A stretch of DNA of 64,000 bases from G020350405 sp964513655. GTDB taxonomy: Bacteria > Planctomycetota > Phycisphaerae > Sedimentisphaerales > Anaerobacaceae. Positions 33,238-42,687 of this stretch are shown here, in pieces. The number at the start of each line of letters is the position of its first letter. The first letter of the stretch is position 1. The DNA lies in assembly GCA_964513655.1 (NCBI GenBank), contig CAZENQ010000007.1:1-64000 (forward strand), given 5' to 3'. The position numbers were made by a program, and so were the translations under genes. The notes under the pieces were generated by a model. The model worked only from the letters and a program-made list of their open reading frames with translations. It searched no databases and was not told where the DNA came from.

Positions 33238-35091
33238 ATGAAAGCAAGGAACATGCGATTGCACTACCTGTGTCTGATTAGCTCGTTTTGTCTGACTGCC
33301 ATTCACATGTGTTCTGCGGCTGCAGCCGACGAGTTCGTACCCGATATCAACTCATCCGGCTATAAGCAGTGGCTTAACGGCACGTGGCGGTTTCGCCTCG
33401 ACCCCAATAACATCGGCGAAAAAGAGCAGTGGTGCAAGCCCGCAAGTCTCGACGAGTGGAAAGCTGTCGCAGTCCCCTCGACTTATAATATTTATGAAAA
33501 AGACTTGAAACGCTATCGGGGAAAGGGCTGGTACAGTAAGAGCTTCAGGCTGGAAAAGAAGCTGGAAAAAAATGAGCACGTAATCATACGGTTTCTGGGT
33601 GTTCCCATTCGAGCCAAAGTCTGGCTAAACGCAAAGATGCTCTCCCAGCATCTTTTTCCGTATACAGCCTTTGAATTTGACGCCACCGAATATCTGAATT
33701 CTGAAGGCGAAAACGTTCTCGTTGTGCAGGCCGACAATAAAGCGTTGGAGCGAGCAATTCCCGACCCCAAATGCATCGGCTGGTGGTTTTGCGGTGGCAT
33801 CTGTCGGGACGTTTATTTAGAGGTGCGTCCTGCCATCGCTATCACGAATCTCTGGCTGGACACAAGAATGACAGGACAGAAGTGGAGCTTCGCTGCAACA
33901 GCCATTGTGACAAATTACGCCAAAAAGCAGGTACATAACTCAATCACCGTCAATTTAAAAGACCCGGACAAAAAGGCTGTATGGAAAAAGACTAAGGATA
34001 TCATCGCCAAACCCGGAGAGAACAACATTGTTCTAAGCGGTTCTCTCACCAGCATCCAGCCATGGTCTCCTGATAGCCCAACGCTATACGAGATGACAGC
34101 ATCAATAGAAGGCGAGGGGCCTTACAGTCGGACGATAAAAACAGGATTTCGACAGATAGAAACGCGCGGCAGCGGTATCTTTCTCAACGGCAAGAAGATG
34201 CTCCTGCGAGGCATGTCACGCCACGAGTTTCTGGCAGGTCACGCAAATGTCATCTCGCGCGAAAGGACCCTTGAGGACATCAAAGACTTCAAGGAGCTCG
34301 GTTGCAATTTCCTGCGCACCGCACATTATACACAACACCCATACCTCCACGAGTTGTGCGACGAGTATGGCCTGCTGGTCTGGACCGAAATACCCGCCTG
34401 GCAGTCAATCAGCGAAGTGCTCTCAGACCCGGCAGTAATCGAAAAGTGGGGCAAGCCCCAGATCGCCGAGATGATAAACCAGTACCGACGTTATCCCTCG
34501 GTGGTTGTATGGTCGGTGGGAAATGAATTCAACTCGGAAAGAAAGGACGTCGCCAGATATGTCGAGCAGACTACCGATTTTGTCCGCGAAATGGACCCAA
34601 CCCGCTTGGTGACATTCGCCTCGCACAGACGCAAGAACGATGTGTGCTTTGGGTATGTAGATTTCATTGCCATTAACGAATATTACGGCTGGTACAACGG
34701 AGACATCAACGACTTAGGGCCTTGCCTGGACTGGTTGCATGAAAACTTTCCGGATAAGCCCATACTGGTGAGCGAATTCGGTTCAGGAGGTTCCGCTGAC
34801 GCCGCATCAGAGACCTGGCCTACGAATGACCAGGGATGCTTCAGTCTGGATTGCCAGGTCAGATTTCTCAAAGCCCATATGGACCAGATCTTCGCACCTG
34901 AGCGCCGAGATTATGTGGCCGGTGGCCTGATTTGGCTCTACAACGATTTTGACAACTTCGCCACCGGTGTTTGGCACAAACGCCCGCCAAAATGGATGGA
35001 CGTCAACCTCAAAGGCCTGGTCACAATAGACCGCAAACGAAAACCAAGCTTCGACACGGTCAAAAGCTACTTCCACTCCCTCGATAAGTAG
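33238..35091 (+). CDS. glycoside hydrolase family 2 protein, beta-glucuronidase/galactosidase type
   Basis: 617 residues with a signal peptide (about 1-30). The three GH2 parts are visible: a jelly-roll sugar-binding domain (KQWLNGTWRFRLDP...VLVVQADN), an Ig-like domain, and a TIM barrel from about 310 (GSGIFLNGKKMLLRGMSRHE). The acid/base Glu is in SVGNEFNSE and the nucleophile Glu in LVSEFGSGG. It should act on beta-linked uronic acid or galactose residues of extracellular glycans; sequence cannot say which. The SD AAGGAG lies before the ATG. It is convergent with the DUF5060-type glycosidase gene. Confidence 0.9.
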   Translation: MKARNMRLHYLCLISSFCLTAIHMCSAAAADEFVPDINSSGYKQWLNGTWRFRLDPNNIGEKEQWCKPASLDEWKAVAVPSTYNIYEKDLKRYRGKGWYSKSFRLEKKLEKNEHVIIRFLGVPIRAKVWLNAKMLSQHLFPYTAFEFDATEYLNSEGENVLVVQADNKALERAIPDPKCIGWWFCGGICRDVYLEVRPAIAITNLWLDTRMTGQKWSFAATAIVTNYAKKQVHNSITVNLKDPDKKAVWKKTKDIIAKPGENNIVLSGSLTSIQPWSPDSPTLYEMTASIEGEGPYSRTIKTGFRQIETRGSGIFLNGKKMLLRGMSRHEFLAGHANVISRERTLEDIKDFKELGCNFLRTAHYTQHPYLHELCDEYGLLVWTEIPAWQSISEVLSDPAVIEKWGKPQIAEMINQYRRYPSVVVWSVGNEFNSERKDVARYVEQTTDFVREMDPTRLVTFASHRRKNDVCFGYVDFIAINEYYGWYNGDINDLGPCLDWLHENFPDKPILVSEFGSGGSADAASETWPTNDQGCFSLDCQVRFLKAHMDQIFAPERRDYVAGGLIWLYNDFDNFATGVWHKRPPKWMDVNLKGLVTIDRKRKPSFDTVKSYFHSLDK

Positions 35092-35109
35092 CGAAGGACA
35101 AAATCGTTG

Positions 35110-36906
35110 CTATTCGATTTTAACAAGGATAACCCAGTCTTCGTCTGTATCTTTCGGCGGATTACCGATGGAAACTTCCCCTGGGCCCTTGACTTTCTCG
35201 ATTGAGCCGGTCTGCAATTCACCGCCTGTTCGCGGATTATACCAATGCACCGTATAACTGCCCGCTGTTAAACTCAACTCCGTGGTTCCTCCCTTGGGCA
35301 GGTACACAGCATACACATCACCGGGCCTGGCCAGACACCACCCCCTCGAAACCAAAGAATCATCCGGTGACATCTGGTAGAATGGCAGATAGTTGTGAAA
35401 GAACTCAAGCGCATAACGCGTCAAGTCCCACAGATGGTCCCGGCTGCGCCAGTCCTCACAGTTCAGGTCGTTGTGAGCGAACTTGTATCCGAAGTACCAC
35501 TCACAGCCGGCCCCGCCTGCCATGAGGTTGCCCCAAAGGCAATTTTTGCGAGGCTCATCATGGGTTGGGTCATTCGCATCAGGCTTAACTCCATTGGCAC
35601 CATGACCGAATTCATCCAGACAGACAATCCACTTCCGGCCGTGCAGTGCCGAACGCTCGACCCACTTTAGCGTCTCCGAATGAGTGTCAGAGCCGCTCTC
35701 GTTCATCTGAAGAGATGTCCCGTCGAAGTCAGCGTAGCCGAGAAGCGGATTGTAAACCTCATCGTATTTTTCCGGAAAGGTGTGCACCACGACAGGATGT
35801 CTGTAAGGGTCGTTATTCTTGAAGAAACTTGCAAATGCCTTCCTCTGCTCATCGGTATTGGTATTCTCCTCGCCCAAATTCCAAACCAATCCAAGGTGAT
35901 GGCCGAAGCGGGCAATCAACTCGCGGTAATAAAGCTTCCGCTGTATTCCCAGCCCGCCGCCGTCAAGCCCCTGGTCGTTCTCCTGCTCCTGAGTAATGAT
36001 GTGCATCATCAGGCCGAGTCTGTCCATATGCGAAAAGACAATCTCCCACTGGTCAAGCTTGCTGCAGTCGAATCGCAATTTCTCATCGGGCCGTATCCAA
36101 GGCCAAACATCTTTGCCGTCACCACCGTCAAGATTATATGTGACAAAATAAACACTGTTCATACCCTTCGAGGCAAGGTAATTCAAAGCGCCTATAATGT
36201 TCCTGCCCTTGCCGTTCTGCCAAGTAGGGTCACCGTTCCGCCAGTCCCCGGCATGCGGAACATAATGATGCAGAAACTTTTCACCCTTAGCTTCCCCCTC
36301 CCTGGCAAGACCTGCGGTATCGTACGTCCCCTCAAATTCGAAATACGCCAGAAAGTTTTCAGGACTGTCGGCGCCGCCCTTAAGAAAATACTCACCCGTC
36401 TCAGCAAACCGAAGGTAACGCTCGCCGACGTATTGCAACATACCCTTGCCGCGAAAGTCCCGGCCCGTCTTGTCGGTGGGTACAATGTCAATCGTACCCG
36501 TCAGCCCATCCGGAATACCGGGCGAGCCAGCTCCCGGCTCAGGCTCTATTGCAATTTCTCCGCCGAGACGAAATGATACTATATAAGTCCATCTGCCCGT
36601 TGCATCCGGGACAAAGTGTACCCGCCATTTATTACCCGCGATGGCGCCGGTCTCGCCCGCATTGCCGTCCGCCGCATAGTACCCCGGCACAATGTAACAC
36701 CTATTGCCCTTCGTGAAAAAAACATTCAAGCGATAATCCAGAAATGGATTCGGCCCAGTAACCTCATTTGCATCAGGCCCCTCAAGCGTAAGTGTCACCT
36801 TGTGCCACTTTTTCAGCTCGCCCGTGACATCAACCTTCCCCGCAACCACAGCGCTTCGGCCAAGCAGAACAATCAGTAACGTGATAATTACAAATCGAAT
36901 CCTCAA
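35110..36906 (-). CDS. exported glycoside hydrolase-like protein with DUF5060 domain
   Basis: About 598 residues. A signal peptide (RIRFVIITLLIVLLGRSAVVAG) is followed by a DUF5060 beta-sandwich (about 25-135). A TIM-barrel region has possible catalytic Glu residues in VWNLGEENTN and VCLDEFGHG, and a C-terminal beta domain resembles putative collagen-binding modules (YTVHWYNPRTGGE). The start is TTG at 36906, with AGAGGAGG 7 bases upstream and the signal peptide exactly at the N terminus. The longer frame from 36963 would overlap xylB. Substrate is unknown; context points to plant or algal polysaccharide. Confidence 0.85.
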   Translation of the reverse strand: MRIRFVIITLLIVLLGRSAVVAGKVDVTGELKKWHKVTLTLEGPDANEVTGPNPFLDYRLNVFFTKGNRCYIVPGYYAADGNAGETGAIAGNKWRVHFVPDATGRWTYIVSFRLGGEIAIEPEPGAGSPGIPDGLTGTIDIVPTDKTGRDFRGKGMLQYVGERYLRFAETGEYFLKGGADSPENFLAYFEFEGTYDTAGLAREGEAKGEKFLHHYVPHAGDWRNGDPTWQNGKGRNIIGALNYLASKGMNSVYFVTYNLDGGDGKDVWPWIRPDEKLRFDCSKLDQWEIVFSHMDRLGLMMHIITQEQENDQGLDGGGLGIQRKLYYRELIARFGHHLGLVWNLGEENTNTDEQRKAFASFFKNNDPYRHPVVVHTFPEKYDEVYNPLLGYADFDGTSLQMNESGSDTHSETLKWVERSALHGRKWIVCLDEFGHGANGVKPDANDPTHDEPRKNCLWGNLMAGGAGCEWYFGYKFAHNDLNCEDWRSRDHLWDLTRYALEFFHNYLPFYQMSPDDSLVSRGWCLARPGDVYAVYLPKGGTTELSLTAGSYTVHWYNPRTGGELQTGSIEKVKGPGEVSIGNPPKDTDEDWVILVKIE

Positions 36907-36946
36907 TTTGCAGCCTCCTCTCTTATAGCCAAATCTATGAGCAAAC

Positions 36947-38437
36947 TCATTTCGCCAATTCACACTTCAAAACACCCTCCCACTTCTCATAAGCCTCCGC
37001 GTACGCCGGTGCCAATTTATCATTCGGCTCAATGGTCTTAATGGGCTCTAAGCCCACAAAAGCATCTTGCATCTCTTTGTAAATACCGGCGCCAATACCC
37101 GCCCCTCTTGCAGCACCCTGCGAACCATCGGTGTTGTACAGTTCCACAACAGATTTTGTTACGGTCGCAAAGGCTTCGGCAAATAACGGACTAAGGAACA
37201 TATTAGCGTTACCCGCCCGAACGGTCCGCACTTCAACTCCCACATTGTGCATTATCCCAAGGCCGTAATTCAACGCAAAGACAATACCCTCCTGCGCCGC
37301 CCTTAGCAGATGCGACCTGTTGTGAACATTAAAGTTCAAACCGCGAACGACCGCACCAAGGTCCCTGTTCTCCAGCGTCCTTTCGGCCCCGTTGCCGTAC
37401 GGCAGAATAACAAGGCCATCGCTGCCGACCGGCGCTTCGGCCGCCAACTCGTTCATCTGTCCATAATCAATCCCGCCGGCAGCGTTGTGCTTCAACCAAC
37501 TGTTCAAAATCCCCGTACCGTTGATGCACAACAGAACACCGTAGCGGGCGGCATTGGACGAGTGATTAACGTGAACAAATGTGTTGACCCTCGACTTGCT
37601 GTCGTAGTCCTGTTTATCGCTGATACCATAGACCACGCCCGAAGTCCCGGCCGTGGCCGCTATCTCGCCGGGATTTAAAACATTTAGGCTCAATGCGTTA
37701 TTCGGCTGGTCGCCTGCCCTATAAGATACCTTCGTTCCCGCCGCCAAGCCAAGCTCCTCTGCGGCCCCTTTAGTCACCTCACCCTGAATGGAAAATGTCG
37801 GCACGACATCTGCAACAAGTTCCTCGGAAATCCCATAGTGATTCAGCACCAAATCGGCGAGCCCCTGCTGTTCAAAGTCCCACATTATCCCTTCAGACAA
37901 ACCCGATGGCGTGGTCCTTATATCGCCGGTCATCCTCATTGCTATATAATCACCGGGCAGCATCATTTTATAAATCTTTGAATAGATCTCCGGCTCATTC
38001 TCCATCACCCACTTTAACTTCGACGCCGTAAAATTGCCCGGCGAGTTCAGCAGCCGCTCAAGGCACTTCTTTTCTCCTATCTCCTCTATCGCTTTGTTCC
38101 CGATTTCCACCGCCCTGCTGTCACACCAGATTATCGAAGGCCTTAAGACCTCGTGATTCTTATCAACAACCACCAACCCGTGCATCTGGTAGGAAATACC
38201 TATTGCCTCCACATCACAGGCCTCAAACTCCGCATCAGCTTTAATCTGCCGCGTAGCCAACTTGACATTCTCCCACCAAACCTCGGGATGCTGCTCCGCC
38301 CAGCCCGCCCTTTGCGCAATAATCTCCAGCTCCTTTTCAGGCGAACTCGCCGTTGCCAGCACCTCACCCGTCTCGGCCTCCATCAACGTCGCCTTTATTG
38401 ACGAACTACCCACGTCGTAGCCTAATAAAAGTGCCAT
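36947..38437 (-). CDS. xylB: xylulokinase
   Basis: 496 residues, FGGY kinase family. It phosphorylates D-xylulose to feed the pentose phosphate pathway. Motifs are GYDVGSSSIKATL (phosphate 1), SYQMHGLVVVD (the MHG typical of xylulokinases), IIWCDSRA, and the ATP-site segments TAGTSGVVYG and VRAGNANMFLSPLFAEAF. It sits directly downstream of the DUF4380-type gene and upstream of the DUF5060 hydrolase, linking the locus to pentose use. The isomerase is not in the window. Confidence 0.94.
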   Translation of the reverse strand: MALLLGYDVGSSSIKATLMEAETGEVLATASSPEKELEIIAQRAGWAEQHPEVWWENVKLATRQIKADAEFEACDVEAIGISYQMHGLVVVDKNHEVLRPSIIWCDSRAVEIGNKAIEEIGEKKCLERLLNSPGNFTASKLKWVMENEPEIYSKIYKMMLPGDYIAMRMTGDIRTTPSGLSEGIMWDFEQQGLADLVLNHYGISEELVADVVPTFSIQGEVTKGAAEELGLAAGTKVSYRAGDQPNNALSLNVLNPGEIAATAGTSGVVYGISDKQDYDSKSRVNTFVHVNHSSNAARYGVLLCINGTGILNSWLKHNAAGGIDYGQMNELAAEAPVGSDGLVILPYGNGAERTLENRDLGAVVRGLNFNVHNRSHLLRAAQEGIVFALNYGLGIMHNVGVEVRTVRAGNANMFLSPLFAEAFATVTKSVVELYNTDGSQGAARGAGIGAGIYKEMQDAFVGLEPIKTIEPNDKLAPAYAEAYEKWEGVLKCELAK

Positions 38438-38478
38438 CCAGTTATCCTCTTATTGTTGTGACAAAAGGAAAACTACAG

Positions 38479-39528
38479 TTACAGGGCACATGTTTTTTCC
38501 ACAAGAGGCAGCACCTTCGCATCTATCTCCGATTCCTCCTCTCCAACCTCTGCCTTGAAAAGATACCACATCTCAACATGCTCCACTTTTCCACCCTTCG
38601 CCGGTATCTTTGTGAGCGGCCCAAGGGTCTCAAACTCCAGCATATCACCATCGGTAAACGTCGCGGTATTGCACTCATAATCCGGATATGTCCCCGCAGA
38701 ATCGTATGGGTAACGCTTTACAAACAGCTCGCCATCCAAGTAATATGCCCCCCAGCCCTGTTTGTTGAGCAGACCGATTTTCTGCTTTACCTTACGATTG
38801 GGGTCCTGTTGCAGTTGTATGTACTTCTTGCCCCACGTCCACCGAGGGTCGCTCATATTCGTGTAGTGCCACAGCACCACCGGCCGCGCAGCAAGCAAAT
38901 AATCTGGGTGAGGCCGATAAGGCTCCTGCGGCAGGATTAACCTTCCCCTCTGCGCCATAACAGTCAGCGCCCAAGGCGCCGCTTTTATGTCCCACTGGTT
39001 ATTATTGGTTAGCCGGTGAAGTACTTTCACCTTGTTGGCCTTCGGGTCAAGTGTAACCTCGATTTCTTTGACTATGCCTGTTATTGCCTCTACCGGCTGG
39101 ATAAGCTTCAAGGTCTTCCCGTCCCACTTGTAGTCTATCGGCGAGTTATCTGGATAGAAAGTTCTCTCAATGTCCTCAGGACCATGCCAAATCCGATGGC
39201 CGCCGTAAATCCGCCACTCCTTACCGCCGGTCTTGCCCAACTGGTCCTTGTATTCTTTGAATAAATTCTGCCCGCCTACGTAGCCAAACCGCATAATCCT
39301 CGTCCCCACATCAGTAGTAGCTATAAGTTCTATCTCACCGTTGCTGAGCTTAATGCAATTCGGCCAGCCACCGTACGAAACCTTCTCCATCTTTATATCT
39401 GCGCATTTCCCGGTTTCCTCACCATTTGCAGGTCGCATCGGACTAAACAATGCAAACACAATCAATAGCCCAACGCCGACCATCACAACCTGTTTTCCGG
39501 GCCGCCACCGCTCCACTTGCTCTTTCAT
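38479..39528 (-). CDS. DUF4380 family exported protein, aldose-epimerase-like fold
   Basis: About 349 residues with a signal peptide (VVMVGVGLLIVFALFSPMRPANG). The body resembles the DUF4380/galactose-mutarotase-like beta-supersandwich, with IELIATTDVGTRIMRFGYVGG, YGGHRIWHGPEDIERTFYPDN and LLAARPVVLWHYTNMSDPRW. Such proteins are often found next to planctomycete glycosidases; a catalytic role is unproven. The ATG at 39528 has SD AAAGGAG 10 bases upstream. The frame is open upstream to 39726, but that part looks non-coding. Confidence 0.8.
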   Translation of the reverse strand: MKEQVERWRPGKQVVMVGVGLLIVFALFSPMRPANGEETGKCADIKMEKVSYGGWPNCIKLSNGEIELIATTDVGTRIMRFGYVGGQNLFKEYKDQLGKTGGKEWRIYGGHRIWHGPEDIERTFYPDNSPIDYKWDGKTLKLIQPVEAITGIVKEIEVTLDPKANKVKVLHRLTNNNQWDIKAAPWALTVMAQRGRLILPQEPYRPHPDYLLAARPVVLWHYTNMSDPRWTWGKKYIQLQQDPNRKVKQKIGLLNKQGWGAYYLDGELFVKRYPYDSAGTYPDYECNTATFTDGDMLEFETLGPLTKIPAKGGKVEHVEMWYLFKAEVGEEESEIDAKVLPLVEKTCAL

Positions 39529-39750
39529 TTCCTGTTCTCCTTTCAAATTTTCGTTAACTGCAAAATCTACCTGCCGTATTTCAGTCGAAACACGAGCTAA
39601 AGTGGCTGCGATACTATCAGACTTTAAACGCGATTTCCAGTGCAAAAGCAGAAACGCCCTGAGCAGCCGTCTCCAAAAACTATCAATCCTTGGACAGCCT
39701 CCTCCTGCCTCCCAACCGTCTGCCATTTACTTGGTTTCACTCCTTAACTG

Positions 39751-42639
39751 TCAAGGTGATTTTACAAAGAGTCTCTCAATCACTTCGATCTCCACCGTTG
39801 AGGCCGGGTGGAACTGGTCACTATTAATATACTTCAGTAGGCTGTGCAGCATTTGCCGAGCTACCGGCCGACCGTCAAGATTACTCCGCAGGTCAATACT
39901 GCAAACAAGCAGCTTCCCGCCAGCGACTTCGGCCTCAAAAATCAATCCGAGCCTGCGATTGGTGCTCCAGTCATCGATTACCTGGACAATCGGCCGCAAT
40001 TCGACCGGCAAGTCATTTAGAATCATGCTCTGCGATTTAGTCACTAAGTCCCACCACTGCCAATTGCTGTGATATTCAGTAGGGAAATCCGTTAGTGCCG
40101 GATGTGCAGGGTCGCAGAGAATACCTAACGTATGAGGAGCCTGCCTGCTTGTCCATGCAGTGTTCCAGAATATCGACGTAAAGCCTGCGGGAATCTTGCC
40201 GTACCTGTCACCCTTAATGCTATCGGGCCCGGGCATCAGCATCACTTTGCCGCCAGCCTTCAAGGCATCCAGAGCTTTCTCATTTAATTCGTCGGTAATT
40301 ACAATGCCTTGGGCTACTGTAGTATCCACATCTTTAGGATAGACCCAGAAGTCCCAATCATTTGAGAAAGGCGCTCCCATAATCGAAACCGTAAGAACCA
40401 TTTTCTTTGCGGTGGCTACACTGGCCAATGGCAGAGTGATCCTGCCTAATTCGGTGCCGTTACCCAAGGGAATCGCCCCTCCAGGAAGTTCACCCCACAC
40501 AATCTTCCTACCTTCGCTATCGCTAACGCTCCAGAACGGTACTGCCTTTTCAATAGGCGCCGCCCCAAAATGAGCAACTTCAATATTTGCACGGAACGTC
40601 TCGTCAGAAGTCCAAACGCGCTTCTCCATTCGCGCAAGAGGCACCGTTTCACATGCGAATCGGTGATATTCCTCCGGCGTGACATAGCCCTTGGAATCCC
40701 AGAAGGCATCCAGCACCCCCACCAGCGCGGTACCCTGGCCCGGAAAATCATGAAGGTCCAGAAGCTGAAAACCTCCAAAGCCGGGCGTGCGAAGTGAAGA
40801 CTCGATTTCCTCCTTATAGCAAAGCGTTTGCAGCTTGCCCGAGGCCATCAGAAAATCATGGGCCTGGTCAAGCATGTCGTTCTCCTCAAGACTTTTTCGG
40901 AAGATTTCAAAATTGTAGGCACGTGTTACGCCGGTATACTTTCTTATCTCCTCGAAGTTAGGATAGACACACCACTGTCCAATCTCGTGACTGACAACGG
41001 GGACGTCATACTTACTGATAATATCACGATAGTCAGTAACAGTTTCGGGCGGCCTTGAGTTCAGACGACAGCTCAGATTGGCCTCCCAGTAATGAATTCG
41101 CGGATGGAAATCATTCTGGTACTGATTTTCTGGTGCAATTGCCCAGCCGGCAGCAGTTGTGTATAATCGGCGAGGGTCCTTAGCCTTCCAGTATTTTACC
41201 AGAGAGGTAAGATATTTTATGTGGTTCTTGCCTGCGGGCTCATTACCATAAGCAAGCATACAAAACGATGGATGGTTGCCATAAGCCTTGAGAATACGCT
41301 CGCTCTCGCTGTAGATAAATCCGTCGATACTCTTGCCGTCGCCGAGCGTAGAGCCCTGATTGGCCCAGGACCCGCATTCAACTTGAAACATAAATCCCAA
41401 CTGGTCGGCTGCAGCAAAGGCAGCCTCCGGCGGACACCATGAATGAAAACGAAAATGGTTCAGCCCGTGTGCCTTTGCACGCCCGACCATCCGCAGCCAA
41501 CCCTTCACATCCATATGAGGATATCCGGTCAGTGGAAAGATAGAGCATTCCAGCGTACCGCGCAGAAACCTCTTTCGTCCATTGATGGTAAACTGCGTGC
41601 CGCTGGTTGCAAACTCCCGCATGCCAAACTCGACGCTCTTGCTGCCCGCGTACTTGCCCGCCTCGATTGAAGCTGTCATCTGATAAACGTTCGGTGCAAA
41701 TTCATCCCATAGCAATACGTCATTACCCATGTCGTATTGCGCCTCAATAGTAGTATATGGCAGGGAAGCTGCAAAAAGCATCCTTTTGGCGGCGGGCTTA
41801 TGCTGCTGCTTGGCACCGGCGGCCTGCGCGGTAAGAGTCAGAATACCTTCAACTTTCTCTTCCGTTGTGTTGCGAAGGGTCACAAGCACTTTCGCGGTTT
41901 TGCTCTGCACATCCGGATAAACCTGCAAATCCTCTATCCATACCGGGTCTTTGGCCCGCAGTTCCATTTTGCCCACTATCCCGTTCCAGTTGGTCTGTGT
42001 ATGGTCGGAGATACTATGCGAGTTGACTCCCACTTCGATTTTTATGGTATTATCGACGCGAATCGCCAGGCGGTGTTTGCCGGGGCTCAAACTGCCAAGG
42101 TCATATTCGTGCGGCGTGCTCAGACTGTTTCGCATCCCGATTTCTTTACCGTCCACCCACAGCTTCGTTTCCCAATGGGCCCGTTCGAGAAAGAGTATGA
42201 CCCTCTTACCTCGCCAGGACTCGGGAATATCCACCGTTTTTTGATACCATGCGGCGCCGACGTAGTGCTTCAACGGCGTCAGCCAGAACGGAACCTTAAC
42301 GTTGCCCGGCTGTCTGTACTTCTCATACCTTTTCTCCGTGTACCAGGACCTGTCAACTATATCTCCGGTCCACTCTGTCTCGACTGAAATATCATCCCCA
42401 AAGCCGCCCTCAACAGTCGAACCCGGAAGCTTGATTCGCAAAGGTAAATCCTTGTCAAACCACTTATCTTCTTCACCAACGTCCTTTGGGTCCAGTTGAA
42501 AGCCCCATTCGCCCGCAAGGGAAACCCTCATCTCCGGGACAAAAGTTGCTCCTTCCATTCTTGCTTCCTGCTCACAAGCTGTGACGCAAAACAAAAAGAG
42601 CGTTAATGTAATCCACCTAAGAATCCTGACCCGTTCCAT
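39751..42639 (-). CDS. large GH2-family glycosidase lipoprotein
   Basis: About 962 residues. The N terminus carries a lipoprotein signal (TLTLFLFCVTAC), so it is predicted to be membrane anchored. GH2-type jelly-roll (FWLTPLKHYVGAAWYQKTV), Ig-like and TIM-barrel domains follow. The acid/base Glu is in LAYGNEPAGKN and a likely nucleophile Glu in VVSHEIGQW. A long C-terminal extension (about 700-962) has further beta modules. The specificity is not predictable. The ATG at 42639 has AAAGGAG 6 bases upstream; an earlier in-frame start at 42675 lacks one. It heads the DUF4380-xylB-DUF5060 gene group on the same strand. Confidence 0.87.
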   Translation of the reverse strand: MERVRILRWITLTLFLFCVTACEQEARMEGATFVPEMRVSLAGEWGFQLDPKDVGEEDKWFDKDLPLRIKLPGSTVEGGFGDDISVETEWTGDIVDRSWYTEKRYEKYRQPGNVKVPFWLTPLKHYVGAAWYQKTVDIPESWRGKRVILFLERAHWETKLWVDGKEIGMRNSLSTPHEYDLGSLSPGKHRLAIRVDNTIKIEVGVNSHSISDHTQTNWNGIVGKMELRAKDPVWIEDLQVYPDVQSKTAKVLVTLRNTTEEKVEGILTLTAQAAGAKQQHKPAAKRMLFAASLPYTTIEAQYDMGNDVLLWDEFAPNVYQMTASIEAGKYAGSKSVEFGMREFATSGTQFTINGRKRFLRGTLECSIFPLTGYPHMDVKGWLRMVGRAKAHGLNHFRFHSWCPPEAAFAAADQLGFMFQVECGSWANQGSTLGDGKSIDGFIYSESERILKAYGNHPSFCMLAYGNEPAGKNHIKYLTSLVKYWKAKDPRRLYTTAAGWAIAPENQYQNDFHPRIHYWEANLSCRLNSRPPETVTDYRDIISKYDVPVVSHEIGQWCVYPNFEEIRKYTGVTRAYNFEIFRKSLEENDMLDQAHDFLMASGKLQTLCYKEEIESSLRTPGFGGFQLLDLHDFPGQGTALVGVLDAFWDSKGYVTPEEYHRFACETVPLARMEKRVWTSDETFRANIEVAHFGAAPIEKAVPFWSVSDSEGRKIVWGELPGGAIPLGNGTELGRITLPLASVATAKKMVLTVSIMGAPFSNDWDFWVYPKDVDTTVAQGIVITDELNEKALDALKAGGKVMLMPGPDSIKGDRYGKIPAGFTSIFWNTAWTSRQAPHTLGILCDPAHPALTDFPTEYHSNWQWWDLVTKSQSMILNDLPVELRPIVQVIDDWSTNRRLGLIFEAEVAGGKLLVCSIDLRSNLDGRPVARQMLHSLLKYINSDQFHPASTVEIEVIERLFVKSP

Positions 42640-42687
42640 ACGAATCTCCTTTCCAACCTGTCGTCGTTGTGTCAAAAAGCTATTCTA

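Noticed and set aside
35680..36576. Open 298-codon plus-strand frame
   Set aside because: Opposite the DUF5060 glycosidase, which has a signal peptide, SD and domain motifs.
39529..39726. 66-codon N-terminal extension of the DUF4380 gene
   Set aside because: It is not followed by a signal peptide at its own start, and the ATG at 39528 has an SD and a proper signal peptide.
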